Below the pieces are notes generated by a model. It searched no databases and was not told the DNA's origin. It saw only the letters and a list, made by a program, of their open reading frames with translations. A stretch of DNA of 64,000 nucleotides from CAVUEG01 sp963740525. GTDB lineage: Bacteria > Actinomycetota > Actinomycetes > Propionibacteriales > Nocardioidaceae. The stretch covers positions 1 to 64,000 of the forward strand of contig CAVUEG010000006.1 in NCBI GenBank assembly GCA_963740525.1. The letters are read 5' to 3'. The position numbers were made by a program, and so were the translations under genes. Shown piece after piece: positions 36,908-45,967 of the stretch (positions within the stretch are counted from its first letter, which is position 1; each line of letters opens with the position of its first letter).

Positions 36908-38110
36908 GTGGCCGAGTCGACTTCCGCGCAGAAGCCGCGCAGCCGCGCCCAGATCGCGCAGCGTCTCCAGCGCGCGACCGGCATGCTCACCACGGCCTCC
37001 ACCGCGCGCATGGAACGAGACATGCCGTGGTTCCGGCAGCTCTCCGCGGAGGACCGCTCCTGGATCGGCGTGATCGTCCAGGCCGGCATCAAGGGCTTCA
37101 TCACCTGGTACCGCGACCCGGGTGGGTCGACGTCGCCCATCACCTCGGCCGTCTTCGGCGCCGCACCTCGCGCACTCACCGGCGTCGTGACCCTCCATCA
37201 GACGGTCGAGATGGTGAAGGTGAGCATCCAGGTCGTCGAGGACCACGTACTCGAGGTGGTCGGCGAGGCCGATGCACCGTCGGTGCGTGAGGCCGTGGCC
37301 CGGTATGCCCGAGATGTCGCGTTCGCGACCGCCGAGGTCTACGCCAGGGCGGCCGAGATGCGAGGCGCCTGGGACGCCCGGCTCGAGGCACTCGTGGTCG
37401 ACTCGGTGCTTCGTGCCGAGGCCGACGAGACCCTCCGCTCGCGCGCCAGTGCGCTGGGCTGGGCCGGACGAGGACACGTGGTCGTCGTGATGGGCCGGGT
37501 CCCACGGATGGCGGACCCCGGGTCACGCGAGGCGATCATCGACGACGTACGCCGATCCGCCCGCCACGTCGACCTCGACGCCCTCTGCGCAGTGCAGGGT
37601 GACCGGCTCGTGGTGCTCCTCGGCGGCGTCTCGGACGCCGACAAGGCAGGAGCCGCGGTGGTCGAGCACTTCGGGGAGGGGCCCGTCGTCGTCGGGCCGA
37701 TGGTCCCCGACCTGCTCTCGGCCAACCTGTCGGCTCGGGCGGCGGTGGCGGGGCTCCGCGCGGCCGCCGGCTGGCCGGACGCCCCCAGGCCGGTCACCAG
37801 TGACGACCTGCTCCCGGAGCGCGCCCTGTCCGGAGACGGCCACGCGCGCCGCCAGCTGGTCGCCGAGATCTACCGACCGCTGGAGGAGTCGGGACCGGCG
37901 ATCCTGGACACCGTGGCCGCGTTCCTCGACCACGGCGGCTCCCTCGAGGCCACTGCTCGCTCGCTGTTCGTGCACGCCAACACGGTGCGCTACCGCCTGC
38001 GGCGGGCCGCCGAGGTGACCGGCCTGTCCGCGGGCAACCCGCGCGATGCCTACACCTACCGGCTGGCCCTGACGCTTGGAAGACTGAGCAACCCCGAGCC
38101 TCAGTTGTAG
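36908..38110 (+). CDS. fasR: FasR-like PucR-type regulator of fatty acid synthesis
   Basis: This 400-residue protein ends in a PucR-type helix-turn-helix: FLDHGGSLEATARSLFVHAN, then TVRYRLRR. The N-terminal region matches the regulator found directly upstream of fabD in Streptomyces, where FasR activates the fabD-fabH-acpP-fabF operon. Here the same order is kept, supporting the assignment. GTG start at 36908. The stop codon lies inside a 17-bp palindrome (38105-38121), which may serve as its own binding site for control of fabD. Confidence 0.87.
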   Translation: MAESTSAQKPRSRAQIAQRLQRATGMLTTASTARMERDMPWFRQLSAEDRSWIGVIVQAGIKGFITWYRDPGGSTSPITSAVFGAAPRALTGVVTLHQTVEMVKVSIQVVEDHVLEVVGEADAPSVREAVARYARDVAFATAEVYARAAEMRGAWDARLEALVVDSVLRAEADETLRSRASALGWAGRGHVVVVMGRVPRMADPGSREAIIDDVRRSARHVDLDALCAVQGDRLVVLLGGVSDADKAGAAVVEHFGEGPVVVGPMVPDLLSANLSARAAVAGLRAAAGWPDAPRPVTSDDLLPERALSGDGHARRQLVAEIYRPLEESGPAILDTVAAFLDHGGSLEATARSLFVHANTVRYRLRRAAEVTGLSAGNPRDAYTYRLALTLGRLSNPEPQL

Positions 38111-38121
38111 GAATCCTACAA
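38105..38121. promoter_or_regulatory. Palindrome overlapping fasR stop, upstream of fabD
   Basis: TTGTAGGA-A-TCCTACAA is a perfect 8-bp inverted repeat with a 1-nt centre. It contains the fasR stop TAG and lies 67 nt before the chosen fabD start. Its place between fasR and fabD is where FasR acts in Streptomyces, so it is a strong candidate FasR operator (inference). Confidence 0.6.
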
Positions 38122-38188
38122 AGAACCGGGGGTGAGTTTCGTGGGCGCCGATGACGCATCGGCGCCCCGGGACCGGCATCGTGGGGGT

Positions 38189-39385
38189 GTGCTCGTCATT
38201 GTCGCTCCCGGTCAAGGTGCCCAGGCGCCCGGTTTCCTCGCGCCCTGGCTCGAGGACCCGGTCTTCACCGAGCGGCTGCACTGGCTCTCGACCGTCGCCG
38301 GTCTCGACCTCGCCCACTACGGCACGGTCGCGGACGCCGACACCATCAGGGACACCGCGATCGCCCAGCCGCTGCTCGTGGGCGCCGGTCTGGTCGCCGC
38401 TCTCGCGCTCTACCCCCACCCCACCGACGCGTTCGCCCGCGTCGGGGCGGTCGCCGGGCACAGCGTCGGCGAGCTGACTGCCGCCGCCGGCGCCAGGGTC
38501 ATCACCGCCGAGCAGGCGATGGTGCTGGTCCGTGAGCGCGGCAAGGCGATGGCGCAGGCGGCCACCGCGACGCCGACGAGCATGACGGCCGTCCTCGGCG
38601 GAGAACGCGACGAGGTCCTGGCCCGGCTCGACCAGCATGGCCTCACCGCCGCCAACGACAACGGCCCCGGGCAGATCGTCGCCGCGGGCACCACCGAGCA
38701 GCTGGCCAAGCTGGCCGAGTCCTTCGAGGCCGAGCCCATCTCTCGCGCCCGGCTGATCCCGCTCTCGGTGGCCGGGGCGTTCCACACCGAGCACATGGCG
38801 CCCGCCGTCGGTGCCCTCGGTCAGCTCGCCCGCGCCGTCTCCACCCACGACCCGCGCACCCCGGTCATCTCCAACCGGGACGGGCAGGTCGTGCACGACG
38901 GACGCGCCGTACTCAAGCGGATCGTCACCCAGGTCTCCACGCCCGTGCGCTGGGACCTCTGCATGGACACGATGCTCGACCTCGGCGTGACCGGGATCCT
39001 GGAGATGCCGCCGGCCGGCACGCTGACCGGCATCGCCAAGCGCGCGATGAAGGGGGTCGAGACCTTCGCTCTGAAGACGCCCGACCAGCTCGATGCCGCG
39101 CGCGCCTTCTGTGACAAGCACGGCGAGGCGTCGGTCATGGACACCTCCCCCACGTGGCGGATGCTCGTCTCCCCGGCCAAGGGCACCTTCCGCCTCAGCG
39201 GGCTGCTCCCCGAGGGCGCCTCGCTGAACGCCGACCACACCATCGGCGCCGTGGCCAGCACCCGCGACGAGACCCCCGTCACCGCGCCGTACGGCGGCAC
39301 CATCGTCGAGTGGCTCGTCGAGGACGGCGACCTGGTCTCGCCCGGTCAGCCCCTCGTCCGCCTGCACCCGGAAGGGGTCTCCTGA
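38189..39385 (+). CDS. fabD: Malonyl CoA-acyl carrier protein transacylase, with C-terminal lipoyl-like domain
   Basis: This 398-residue enzyme loads malonyl onto ACP. Motifs are APGQGAQ at the N-terminus, active-site Ser in GHSVGELTAA, and the catalytic His in GAFHTEHM. After about residue 325 there is an extra hammerhead-like segment, TPVTAPYGGTIVEWLVEDGD then LVSPGQPLVRLHP, resembling a biotinyl/lipoyl domain but without the EAMKM-type lysine. The GTG at 38189 is chosen because it gives the family start V-LVIVAPGQGAQ; an upstream GTG at 38132 is possible. It overlaps fabH by 1 nt. Confidence 0.9.
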   Translation: MLVIVAPGQGAQAPGFLAPWLEDPVFTERLHWLSTVAGLDLAHYGTVADADTIRDTAIAQPLLVGAGLVAALALYPHPTDAFARVGAVAGHSVGELTAAAGARVITAEQAMVLVRERGKAMAQAATATPTSMTAVLGGERDEVLARLDQHGLTAANDNGPGQIVAAGTTEQLAKLAESFEAEPISRARLIPLSVAGAFHTEHMAPAVGALGQLARAVSTHDPRTPVISNRDGQVVHDGRAVLKRIVTQVSTPVRWDLCMDTMLDLGVTGILEMPPAGTLTGIAKRAMKGVETFALKTPDQLDAARAFCDKHGEASVMDTSPTWRMLVSPAKGTFRLSGLLPEGASLNADHTIGAVASTRDETPVTAPYGGTIVEWLVEDGDLVSPGQPLVRLHPEGVS

Positions 39386-40386
39386 TGGTCACGCTCAACC
39401 CGTCCAACGGCGCCACCCACGCTGCGATCCTCGGCCTGGGCACCTACCGCGCCAGCATCGTGATCCCGAACTCCGAGGTCATCGAGGCCATCGACTCCAG
39501 TGACGAGTGGATCCAGCAGCGCTCCGGCATCCGCCAGCGTCGGTGGGCCGCGCCGCACGAGACCGTCCAGCTGATGTCCGTCGAGGCGTCGAAGGTCGCG
39601 CTGGAGCGCTCCGGCATCGACGCCAAGCAGATCGACGCCGTCGTGGTCGCGACGGTCTCCCACATGCTCCAGACACCGGCCGTCGCCACCGCGATCGCGC
39701 ACGAGCTCGGCACCGACAAGGCCGCCGCGTTCGACATCTCGGCGGCCTGTGCGGGCTTCTGCCACGGCCTCGCACTGGCCTCGGACATGGTCCGTGGCGG
39801 CAGCGCCCGCCACGTCCTCGTGATCGGTGTCGAGCGCCTCTCCGACCTGACCGACGTGGCCGACCGGGGCACGGCCTTCATCTTCGCCGACGGAGCCGGC
39901 GCGGTCGTCGTCGGACCGTCCGACTCCCCCGGTGTCGGGCCCGTCGTCTGGGGCTCCGACGGCGAGCAGTTCGACCTGATCCGGCAGAAGGAGGACTGGC
40001 GCGACGTCGTCGCCTCCGACACCCCCTCGATGCCGCACCTGGTGATGCAGGGCAACCAGGTCTTCCGCTGGGCCGCCTACGAGATGGCCAAGATCGCCCA
40101 GCAGACCCTGGACGCGACCGGCATCACCATCGACGACCTCGACCTGTTCGTGCCGCACCAGGCGAACATGCGGATCATCGACGCGATGGCCCGCTCCATG
40201 AAGCTCCCCGCGCACGTCCGGGTCGCCCGTGACATCGCCGAGCAGGGCAACACCTCGGCAGCCTCGATCCCGCTCGCCCTGGACCGGATGGTCCAGGAGG
40301 GTGAGGCCAAGTCGGGCGATGTCGCGCTGCTGATCGCGTTCGGCGCCGGCCTTGCCTATGCAGCCCAGGTCGTCATCGTTCCCTGA
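39385..40386 (+). CDS. fabH: Beta-ketoacyl-ACP synthase III
   Basis: This 333-residue thiolase-fold initiator of fatty acid synthesis condenses an acyl-CoA primer with malonyl-ACP. The triad is visible: Cys122 in SAACAGF, His in DLFVPHQANMRI and Asn in EQGNTSAASIP. In actinobacteria the primer is often branched, which fits odd/branched membrane lipids (family knowledge). The ATG shares its first base with the fabD stop. Confidence 0.94.
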   Translation: MVTLNPSNGATHAAILGLGTYRASIVIPNSEVIEAIDSSDEWIQQRSGIRQRRWAAPHETVQLMSVEASKVALERSGIDAKQIDAVVVATVSHMLQTPAVATAIAHELGTDKAAAFDISAACAGFCHGLALASDMVRGGSARHVLVIGVERLSDLTDVADRGTAFIFADGAGAVVVGPSDSPGVGPVVWGSDGEQFDLIRQKEDWRDVVASDTPSMPHLVMQGNQVFRWAAYEMAKIAQQTLDATGITIDDLDLFVPHQANMRIIDAMARSMKLPAHVRVARDIAEQGNTSAASIPLALDRMVQEGEAKSGDVALLIAFGAGLAYAAQVVIVP

Positions 40387-40445
40387 GGTCGACCGACCCA
40401 CGAGTTTTCGACGTACCAACCACCACCAAGAAGGAGAGCCACCAG

Positions 40446-40694
40446 ATGGCCACCACCGAAGAGATCCGCACCGACCTCGCCGACATCGTCAACGAGGTCG
40501 CCGGCATCCCTGCCGAGGACGTCCAGCTCGACAAGTCGTTCGTCGAGGACCTTGACGTCGACTCCCTGTCGATGGTCGAGGTCGTGGTTGCGGCCGAGGA
40601 GAAGTTCGACGTGCGCATCCCCGACGACGAGGTCAAGAACCTCAAGACCGTCGGTGACGCCGTTGCGTTCATCGAGCGCGCGCAGAACGGCTGA
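40446..40694 (+). CDS. acpP: Acyl carrier protein
   Basis: This 82-residue acidic four-helix protein carries the growing chain on 4'-phosphopantetheine at Ser40 of DVDSLSM. AAEEKFDVRIPDDEVKNL is the conserved helix II-III region. AAGGAGA lies about 9 nt upstream of the ATG. The 59-nt gap after fabH is the largest in the operon and could hold a secondary expression signal giving the high ACP levels needed. Confidence 0.95.
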   Translation: MATTEEIRTDLADIVNEVAGIPAEDVQLDKSFVEDLDVDSLSMVEVVVAAEEKFDVRIPDDEVKNLKTVGDAVAFIERAQNG

Positions 40695-40703
40695 GCGCGA
40701 CAG

Positions 40704-41942
40704 ATGTCATCAACGCGAGTCGTCGTGACCGGACTGGGGACCACCTCCCCGGTCGGCGGTGACGTTCCCTCGACCTGGGCGGCGCTCCTCGCCGGCCAGT
40801 CGGGGGTACGCCGCCTCGAGCATGACTGGGCCGAGCAGCTCGGCACCCAGATCGCAGCAGAGGTCCTGGTCGACCCGAGCGAGGTGCTCGACCGGGTGAA
40901 GGCCCGCCGCCTGGACCGATCCGGGCAGCTGGCACTGGTCGCCGCGCTCGAGGCCTGGGCAGACTGCGGGCTCGCCGACGGCGGCGTCGACCCTGAGCGA
41001 CTCGGGGTCGCCATGGCGTCTGGGATCGGCGGCGTTCAGACGCTGCTGACCAACTACGACCTGCTCAAGGAGAAGGGCCCCCGTCGAGTCTCCCCGCTGG
41101 CGATCCCGATGCTGATGCCCAACAGTCCGGCGGCGAACATCGGCCTGGCCATCGGCGCCAAGGCCGGCGTGCACACCCCGGTCTCGGCGTGTGCCTCCGG
41201 CAACGAGGCGATCGCGCTCGGCATCGACATGATCAGGCTCGGCCGGGCCGATGTCGTCGTCGTGGGCGGCACGGAGGCCGCCGTGCACGCGCTGCCGATG
41301 GCCGCCTTCGGCCAGATGATGGCGCTCTCCAAGCGCAACGACGAGCCCGAGCGGGCCTCCCGTCCCTGGGACCGGGGCCGTGACGGCTTCGTCCTCGGTG
41401 AGGGCGCCGCCGTGCTGGTGCTCGAGTCCGAGGAGCACGCCAAGGCGCGCGGAGCCCACGTGTACGCCGAGGCCGCCGGAGCGGGCATCACCGCCGACTC
41501 GCACGACATCGCCCAGCCGGACCCCTCCGGTCTCGGTGCCACCCGGGCGATGAAGATGGCGCTGCGCGAGGCCGACCTCGAAGCCTCCGACATCGTGCAC
41601 ATCAACGCCCACGCCACCTCGACCCCGCAGGGCGACGTGGCCGAGGCGATGGCGATCCGCAATGCCCTGGGTGAGAGCGCGGCAGAGAGCGTCGTGGTCA
41701 GCTCGACCAAGTCGATGACCGGGCACCTGCTCGGTGCCGCCGGAGCCCTCGAGTCGGTGGCCACGATCCTCGCGCTCCGCGACCGGATGGTGCCGCCCAC
41801 GATCAACCTCGAGGACCCAGAGGACGTCGGACTCGACCTCGCCGGCGAGGAGCGCAAGCTCGCCGACGGCCAGATCGCCGCCCTGAACAACTCCTTCGGT
41901 TTCGGCGGCCACAACGTCGCGATCGCCTTCCGGAGCGTGTGA
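40704..41942 (+). CDS. fabF: Beta-ketoacyl-ACP synthase II
   Basis: This 412-residue elongating condensing enzyme has active-site Cys in VSACASGNEAIA and two His residues in INAHATSTPQGD and STKSMTGHLLGAAGALE, followed by LNNSFGFGGHN. It extends acyl-ACP by two carbons. Start ATG lies 9 nt after acpP; the next gene follows its stop by 1 nt. A single FabF is typical of this operon in non-mycolic actinobacteria. Confidence 0.95.
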   Translation: MSSTRVVVTGLGTTSPVGGDVPSTWAALLAGQSGVRRLEHDWAEQLGTQIAAEVLVDPSEVLDRVKARRLDRSGQLALVAALEAWADCGLADGGVDPERLGVAMASGIGGVQTLLTNYDLLKEKGPRRVSPLAIPMLMPNSPAANIGLAIGAKAGVHTPVSACASGNEAIALGIDMIRLGRADVVVVGGTEAAVHALPMAAFGQMMALSKRNDEPERASRPWDRGRDGFVLGEGAAVLVLESEEHAKARGAHVYAEAAGAGITADSHDIAQPDPSGLGATRAMKMALREADLEASDIVHINAHATSTPQGDVAEAMAIRNALGESAAESVVVSSTKSMTGHLLGAAGALESVATILALRDRMVPPTINLEDPEDVGLDLAGEERKLADGQIAALNNSFGFGGHNVAIAFRSV

Positions 41943-41943
41943 G

Positions 41944-43374
41944 ATGACCCCGACCACGACCGCCCCCGCCAAGCCCGCGAAGGTCCCCCGCGACGAGGAC
42001 TTCCGCAACCCGAACCACCGGCTCGCCGCCTTCTTCGATGACGGCACGGTGAGCCTGCTCACCGAGGACGACGACTCCGGCATGCTCGCCGCCACCGGCG
42101 AGGTGGACGGGTCACCCGTCGTCGCCTTCTGCTCCGACGCCACTGTCATGGGCGGCGCCATGGGCGAGGTCGGCTGCAAGGTCGTGGTCAAGGCCTACGA
42201 GCACGCCCTGGAGCTCGGGGTGCCGGTCGTGGGTCTGTGGCACTCCGGCGGCGCACGGCTCGCCGAGGGTGTGCTCTCGCTGCACGCCGTCGGCCTGATC
42301 TTCCACATCATGACCCAGGCCTCCGGCAAGATCCCGCAGATCTCGGTGGTGCTCGGCCCGGCCGCCGGTGGCGCGGCGTACGGCCCGGCGCTCACCGACG
42401 TGGTGATCCTCGGTCCGGAGGGACGGATCTTCGTCACCGGTCCCGAAGTGGTCCGCTCGGTGACCGGCGAGGACGTCGACATGCTGCGGCTCGGCGGCCC
42501 GGAGCCGCACGGCCGGCGTTCCGGTGTCGTCCACATCCTCACCGAGAGCGAGCGCGAGGCCCTCGACCGAACCCGCGCCGTGACCTCGCTGCTCGGCAGC
42601 CAGGGCAGCCTCGACCTCGCGAAGGTCGAGGACGTCGACCTCTCCCTCATGCTGCCCGAGTCGAAGAAGCGCGCCTACGACGTGCACCCGCTCGTCGAGG
42701 CCGTTCTCGACGAGGGGACCGCCCAGGAGCTGCACGCGAAGTGGGCTCCCAACATCGTGACCGCCCTCGGCCGCTTCGGCGGTCGCACGGTGGGTGTGGT
42801 GGCCAACAACCCGCTGCGTCTCGGCGGCTGCCTGGACTCACTCTCGGCCGAGAAGGCGTCGAGGTTCGTGCGCATGTGCGACGCGTTCGGGGTGCCGCTG
42901 GTCGTCCTCGTGGACGTCCCGGGCTACCTGCCCGGCGTCGGCCAGGAGTGGGACGGCGTCGTACGACGTGGCGCCAAGCTCCTGCACGCCTTCGGCGAGG
43001 CCGTGGTCCCGCGGGTCACCCTGGTGACGCGCAAGACGTACGGCGGCGCCTACATCGCGATGAACGCCCGCTCGCTGGGCGCGACCAAGGTGTTCGCCTG
43101 GCCCGGTGCCGAGGTCGCCGTCATGGGCGCGGTCGCGGCGATCCGGATCCTGCACCGACGCAAGCTGGCCGAGGTGTCCCCCGAGATCCGTCCGCAGGTC
43201 GAGGCCGAGCTGGCCGCCGAGCACGAGCGGATCGCCGGAGGCGTCGACAAGGCCGTCGAGATCGGTGTCGTCGATGAGGTGGTGTCCCCTGACCGGACCC
43301 GCACGGCACTGGCGAAGGCCATCCACGAAGCCGGTGACGGCGTCCGCGGGCAGCACGGCAACATCCCCCTCTGA
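41944..43374 (+). CDS. accD: Acyl-CoA carboxylase beta subunit (carboxyltransferase)
   Basis: This 476-residue biotin-dependent carboxyltransferase subunit has two crotonase-like halves. LWHSGGARLAEG and VLGPAAGGAAYGPALTDVVI lie in the N-half, and VDVPGYLPGVGQEW with TYGGAYIAMNARSLG in the C-half. It transfers CO2 from carboxybiotin to acetyl- or propionyl-CoA. Position at the end of the fab operon parallels accD6 in mycobacteria, implying malonyl-CoA supply for FAS II. The biotinylated alpha subunit is not in the window. Confidence 0.92.
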   Translation: MTPTTTAPAKPAKVPRDEDFRNPNHRLAAFFDDGTVSLLTEDDDSGMLAATGEVDGSPVVAFCSDATVMGGAMGEVGCKVVVKAYEHALELGVPVVGLWHSGGARLAEGVLSLHAVGLIFHIMTQASGKIPQISVVLGPAAGGAAYGPALTDVVILGPEGRIFVTGPEVVRSVTGEDVDMLRLGGPEPHGRRSGVVHILTESEREALDRTRAVTSLLGSQGSLDLAKVEDVDLSLMLPESKKRAYDVHPLVEAVLDEGTAQELHAKWAPNIVTALGRFGGRTVGVVANNPLRLGGCLDSLSAEKASRFVRMCDAFGVPLVVLVDVPGYLPGVGQEWDGVVRRGAKLLHAFGEAVVPRVTLVTRKTYGGAYIAMNARSLGATKVFAWPGAEVAVMGAVAAIRILHRRKLAEVSPEIRPQVEAELAAEHERIAGGVDKAVEIGVVDEVVSPDRTRTALAKAIHEAGDGVRGQHGNIPL

Positions 43375-43436
43375 CCGACTGTCACCGACGACACTGGGGT
43401 GTCCGACCGAGCGCGGGAAGACCTTAGGGTGGGCGC

Positions 43437-43892
43437 ATGCACGCATCTGACCTGATCGAGGACTACCCGATTCTCACGGCCACCGCGCCCGCCCGCGAGG
43501 CTGCTCTCGTCATCGGCCAGCGCCGCCTGCCGGGGGTGGTCGTGGTGGATGACTCCGGTGATCCGATCGCCGTGCTCGCCAGCTCCCAGGTGCTCAAGCT
43601 GCTGATCCCGACGTACCTCCAGGAGGACCCCTCCCTGGTCGCGACGTACGACGAGGAGACGGCGGACCGCTGCGCGAGCAGGCTCGAGGGCAAGAGCGTG
43701 GGTGACCTGCTCCCGCAGGAAGGCAAGCGCCAGCGGCTTCCTGTCGTCGAGCCCGACGCCAACGTGCTGGAGTGTGCGGCGCTGATGGCGTCGCTGCGCA
43801 GCCCGCTGCTCCTGGTCCGCGACGGCAGCGACACGCTCGGTGTCATCACCGCCTCGAAGCTGCTCTCCGTGATCGTCGGGGACGCCGGATGA
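43437..43892 (+). CDS. CBS-domain protein
   Basis: This 151-residue protein consists essentially of a CBS pair: LPGVVVVDDSGDPIAVLASS in the first and SPLLLVRDGSDTLGVITASK in the second. CBS pairs bind adenosine nucleotides and regulate transporters or enzymes. The stop overlaps the start of the adjacent permease by 4 nt, so it is probably that transporter's regulatory subunit. Confidence 0.88.
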   Translation: MHASDLIEDYPILTATAPAREAALVIGQRRLPGVVVVDDSGDPIAVLASSQVLKLLIPTYLQEDPSLVATYDEETADRCASRLEGKSVGDLLPQEGKRQRLPVVEPDANVLECAALMASLRSPLLLVRDGSDTLGVITASKLLSVIVGDAG

Positions 43893-45184
43893 CGTTCACC
43901 CACATCGCAGCCCTGGTGGTCTTCATCGGGGCCTACACGCTGATCGCGACCGAACGCGTCCACCGGGTGGCCGCCGCTCTCGGTGGCGCCGCCCTGATGC
44001 TGGCGTTGAGCCTGACCGACGGCGAGGCCGCCTTCTACTCGGCCGACTCGGGCATCGACTGGAACGTCATCTTCCTGCTGCTCGGGATGATGATCATCGT
44101 CGGGGTCATCAAGCGCACGGGGCTCTTCGAGGCCCTGGCAATCTTCGCCGTCAAGCGCGCCGGGGGCGCCCGTTCGTGGTATGGTGCTGCTGGTCCTGAT
44201 CACCGCGGTGGCCTCGGCCCTGCTCGACAACGTCACCACGGTGCTGCTGATCGCGCCGGTGACGTTCCTGGTGTGCGAGCGCCTGGGGCTGAAGGTGGTC
44301 CCGTTCCTGCTCGCCGAGGTGATGGCCTCCAACATCGGCGGTGCCGCGACCCTGATCGGCGACCCGCCGAACATCATCATCGCCAGCCGGGCCGTCTTGA
44401 CGTTCAACGACTTCATCCTCAACCTGGCCCCGTATCGTGCTCGTGATGCTCGCGGTGTTCGTGGGGCTGTGCCGGTCCTCTTCCGGGACTCCTTCACCAG
44501 TGACCCGAGCGGGTCGCCGAGGTGATGAGGCTCTCCGAGCGCGAGGCGATCCAGGATCCCAAGCTGCTGTGGCAGAGCCTGTTCGTCCTGGGGCTGGTGC
44601 ATGGCTCGGCTTCGTGCTTCACCCGGTCCTGCACTACGAACCCTCCGTCGTCGCGCTCCTGGGTGCCGGCCTGTTGGTGCTGATCTCCAAGGTGAGCACC
44701 GAGGAGGCGATCGCCGACGTCGAGTGGGAGACCCTGGTCTTCTTCATGGGCCTGTTCGTGATGGTCGGCGCGCTCGTCGAGACCGGCATCATCAAGGCAC
44801 TCGCTGACTTCCTCGCCCAGGAGACGAGCGGCAGGCTTCTCCTGGCCACGATGGTCCTGCTGGTGGTCTCGATGGTGCTGTCGGGAATCGTCGACAACAT
44901 CCCGTACGTCGCGACGATGGCACCGGTCGTCGGCATCGCTGGTCGCGGCGCAGCCGGGCGGTACCGGTGAGGTGCTCTGGTGGGCCTGGCGCTCGGGGCG
45001 GACTTCGGTGGCAACGCCACGGCGGTCGGAGCCAGCGCGAACGTCGTGGTGCTCGGCATCGTCCCGTCGCTACGGTGCGCCGATCAGCTTCTGGGAGTTC
45101 ACGAAGTACGGCATCGTGGTCGTGATCGCCTCGGCCATCGTGACCGCGCCGTACCTCTGGCTGCGCTACTTCGTCTTCGCCTAG
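43889..45184 (+). pseudogene. ArsB/NhaD-type (SLC13-like) ion permease, multiply frameshifted
   Basis: Read across frames this is a full-length 430-codon ion transporter. MTFTHIAALVVFIGAYTLIA is in frame 1. Then LITAVASALLDNVTTVLLIA with NIGGAATLIGDPPNIIIAS is in a second. RLSEREAIQDPKLLWQSLFV is in a third. Later segments are VSTEEAIADVEWETLVFFMG, then GADFGGNATAVGASANVVVL, and SFWEFTKYGIVVVIASAIVT at the end. At least five single-base changes (near 44180, 44435, 44500, 44600, 44945 and 45065) break it. Since both ends and all signature motifs survive and one change looks like a lost C in a CCC run, consensus errors are as likely as decay. It is paired with the CBS protein. Confidence 0.75.
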
Positions 45185-45207
45185 GGGTTCGGGACGCCGT
45201 AGGACGA

Positions 45208-45229
45208 GGCGCGGCAGCGCCCTTTGTTT
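45208..45229 (+). terminator. Short GC hairpin with T-rich tail
   Basis: GGCGC (45208-45212) pairs with GCGCC (45217-45221) over GGCA, followed by CTTTGTTT. It lies 24 nt after the permease stop and faces the converging DUF3145 gene. The stem is only 5 bp, so strength is modest. Confidence 0.45.
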
Positions 45230-45239
45230 CAGGTCTGGA

Positions 45240-45743
45240 TCAGACGACCTGGTGCAGCCAGCGCACCGGGGCACCCTCGCCCGCGTGCCGGAAGGTCTCC
45301 AGCTCGTCGTCCCACGGCTTGCCGAGCAGCTTGTCGATCTCCTTGAGCACGGTGGTGTCGCCCAGCGCCGCCTTGACGACGGCCGCCTTGAGCCGGTCCT
45401 CGGGGATCATGATGTCGCCGTGCAGACCGGTGACCGCGTGGAAGACACCGAGATCCGGCGTGCAGGCATAGCGCAGACCCTCGCTGACCGAGGTGGGGTC
45501 CTCGGTGATCTCGAACCGCAGGTGGTTCCATCCGCGGAGCGCGGACGCGATGGCGGCAGCCGTTCCCGCCTCACCGCTCCAGGAGTACTCCGCGCGGTAG
45601 GTGCCCTGCTGGGCGGGCTGCGGGGTCCACTCCAGACTCACGGGAACGCCGAGTACGCCGCCGAGGGCCCACTCGATGTGTGGGCACAACGCGGACGGCG
45701 ATGAGTGGACGTAGACAACGCCTCTGGTCGCTGAACGTGTCAC
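45240..45743 (-). CDS. DUF3145 family protein
   Basis: This 167-residue actinobacterial protein has the conserved opening TRGVVYVHSSPSALCPHIEW, followed by LRFEITEDPTSVSEGLRYAC and a C-terminus with GKPWDDELETFRHAG. Function is unknown; the family is nearly universal in actinobacteria. The GTG at 45743 with AGGAGG 7 nt upstream is chosen; the frame is open further upstream but without a plausible start context. Confidence 0.9.
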   Translation of the reverse strand: MTRSATRGVVYVHSSPSALCPHIEWALGGVLGVPVSLEWTPQPAQQGTYRAEYSWSGEAGTAAAIASALRGWNHLRFEITEDPTSVSEGLRYACTPDLGVFHAVTGLHGDIMIPEDRLKAAVVKAALGDTTVLKEIDKLLGKPWDDELETFRHAGEGAPVRWLHQVV

Positions 45744-45967
45744 CGTGACCTCCTGGTTGAACCGGCGTCGAGATACGCCTTCCCCAGCGGTCTCTTCGCG
45801 CGTCGGTCCGAACTCGTGGTCGGGTGACGATCTGCAGTTGTGAGCCCATTGTGCGGCACAAGTGGCCCCTCGGGCCACAACAACACCAATTTTCACAGAA
45901 ATCACCGATCGGGTGCTCCGCGGCGATCGTGGCGGAATCACCGGGCGCCGGGCTCGCGGGAGCAGTC

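Noticed and set aside
44181..44970. Separate small membrane proteins in the permease region
   Set aside because: Each piece matches a consecutive part of one ArsB/NhaD-type permease, so they are fragments of a single gene.
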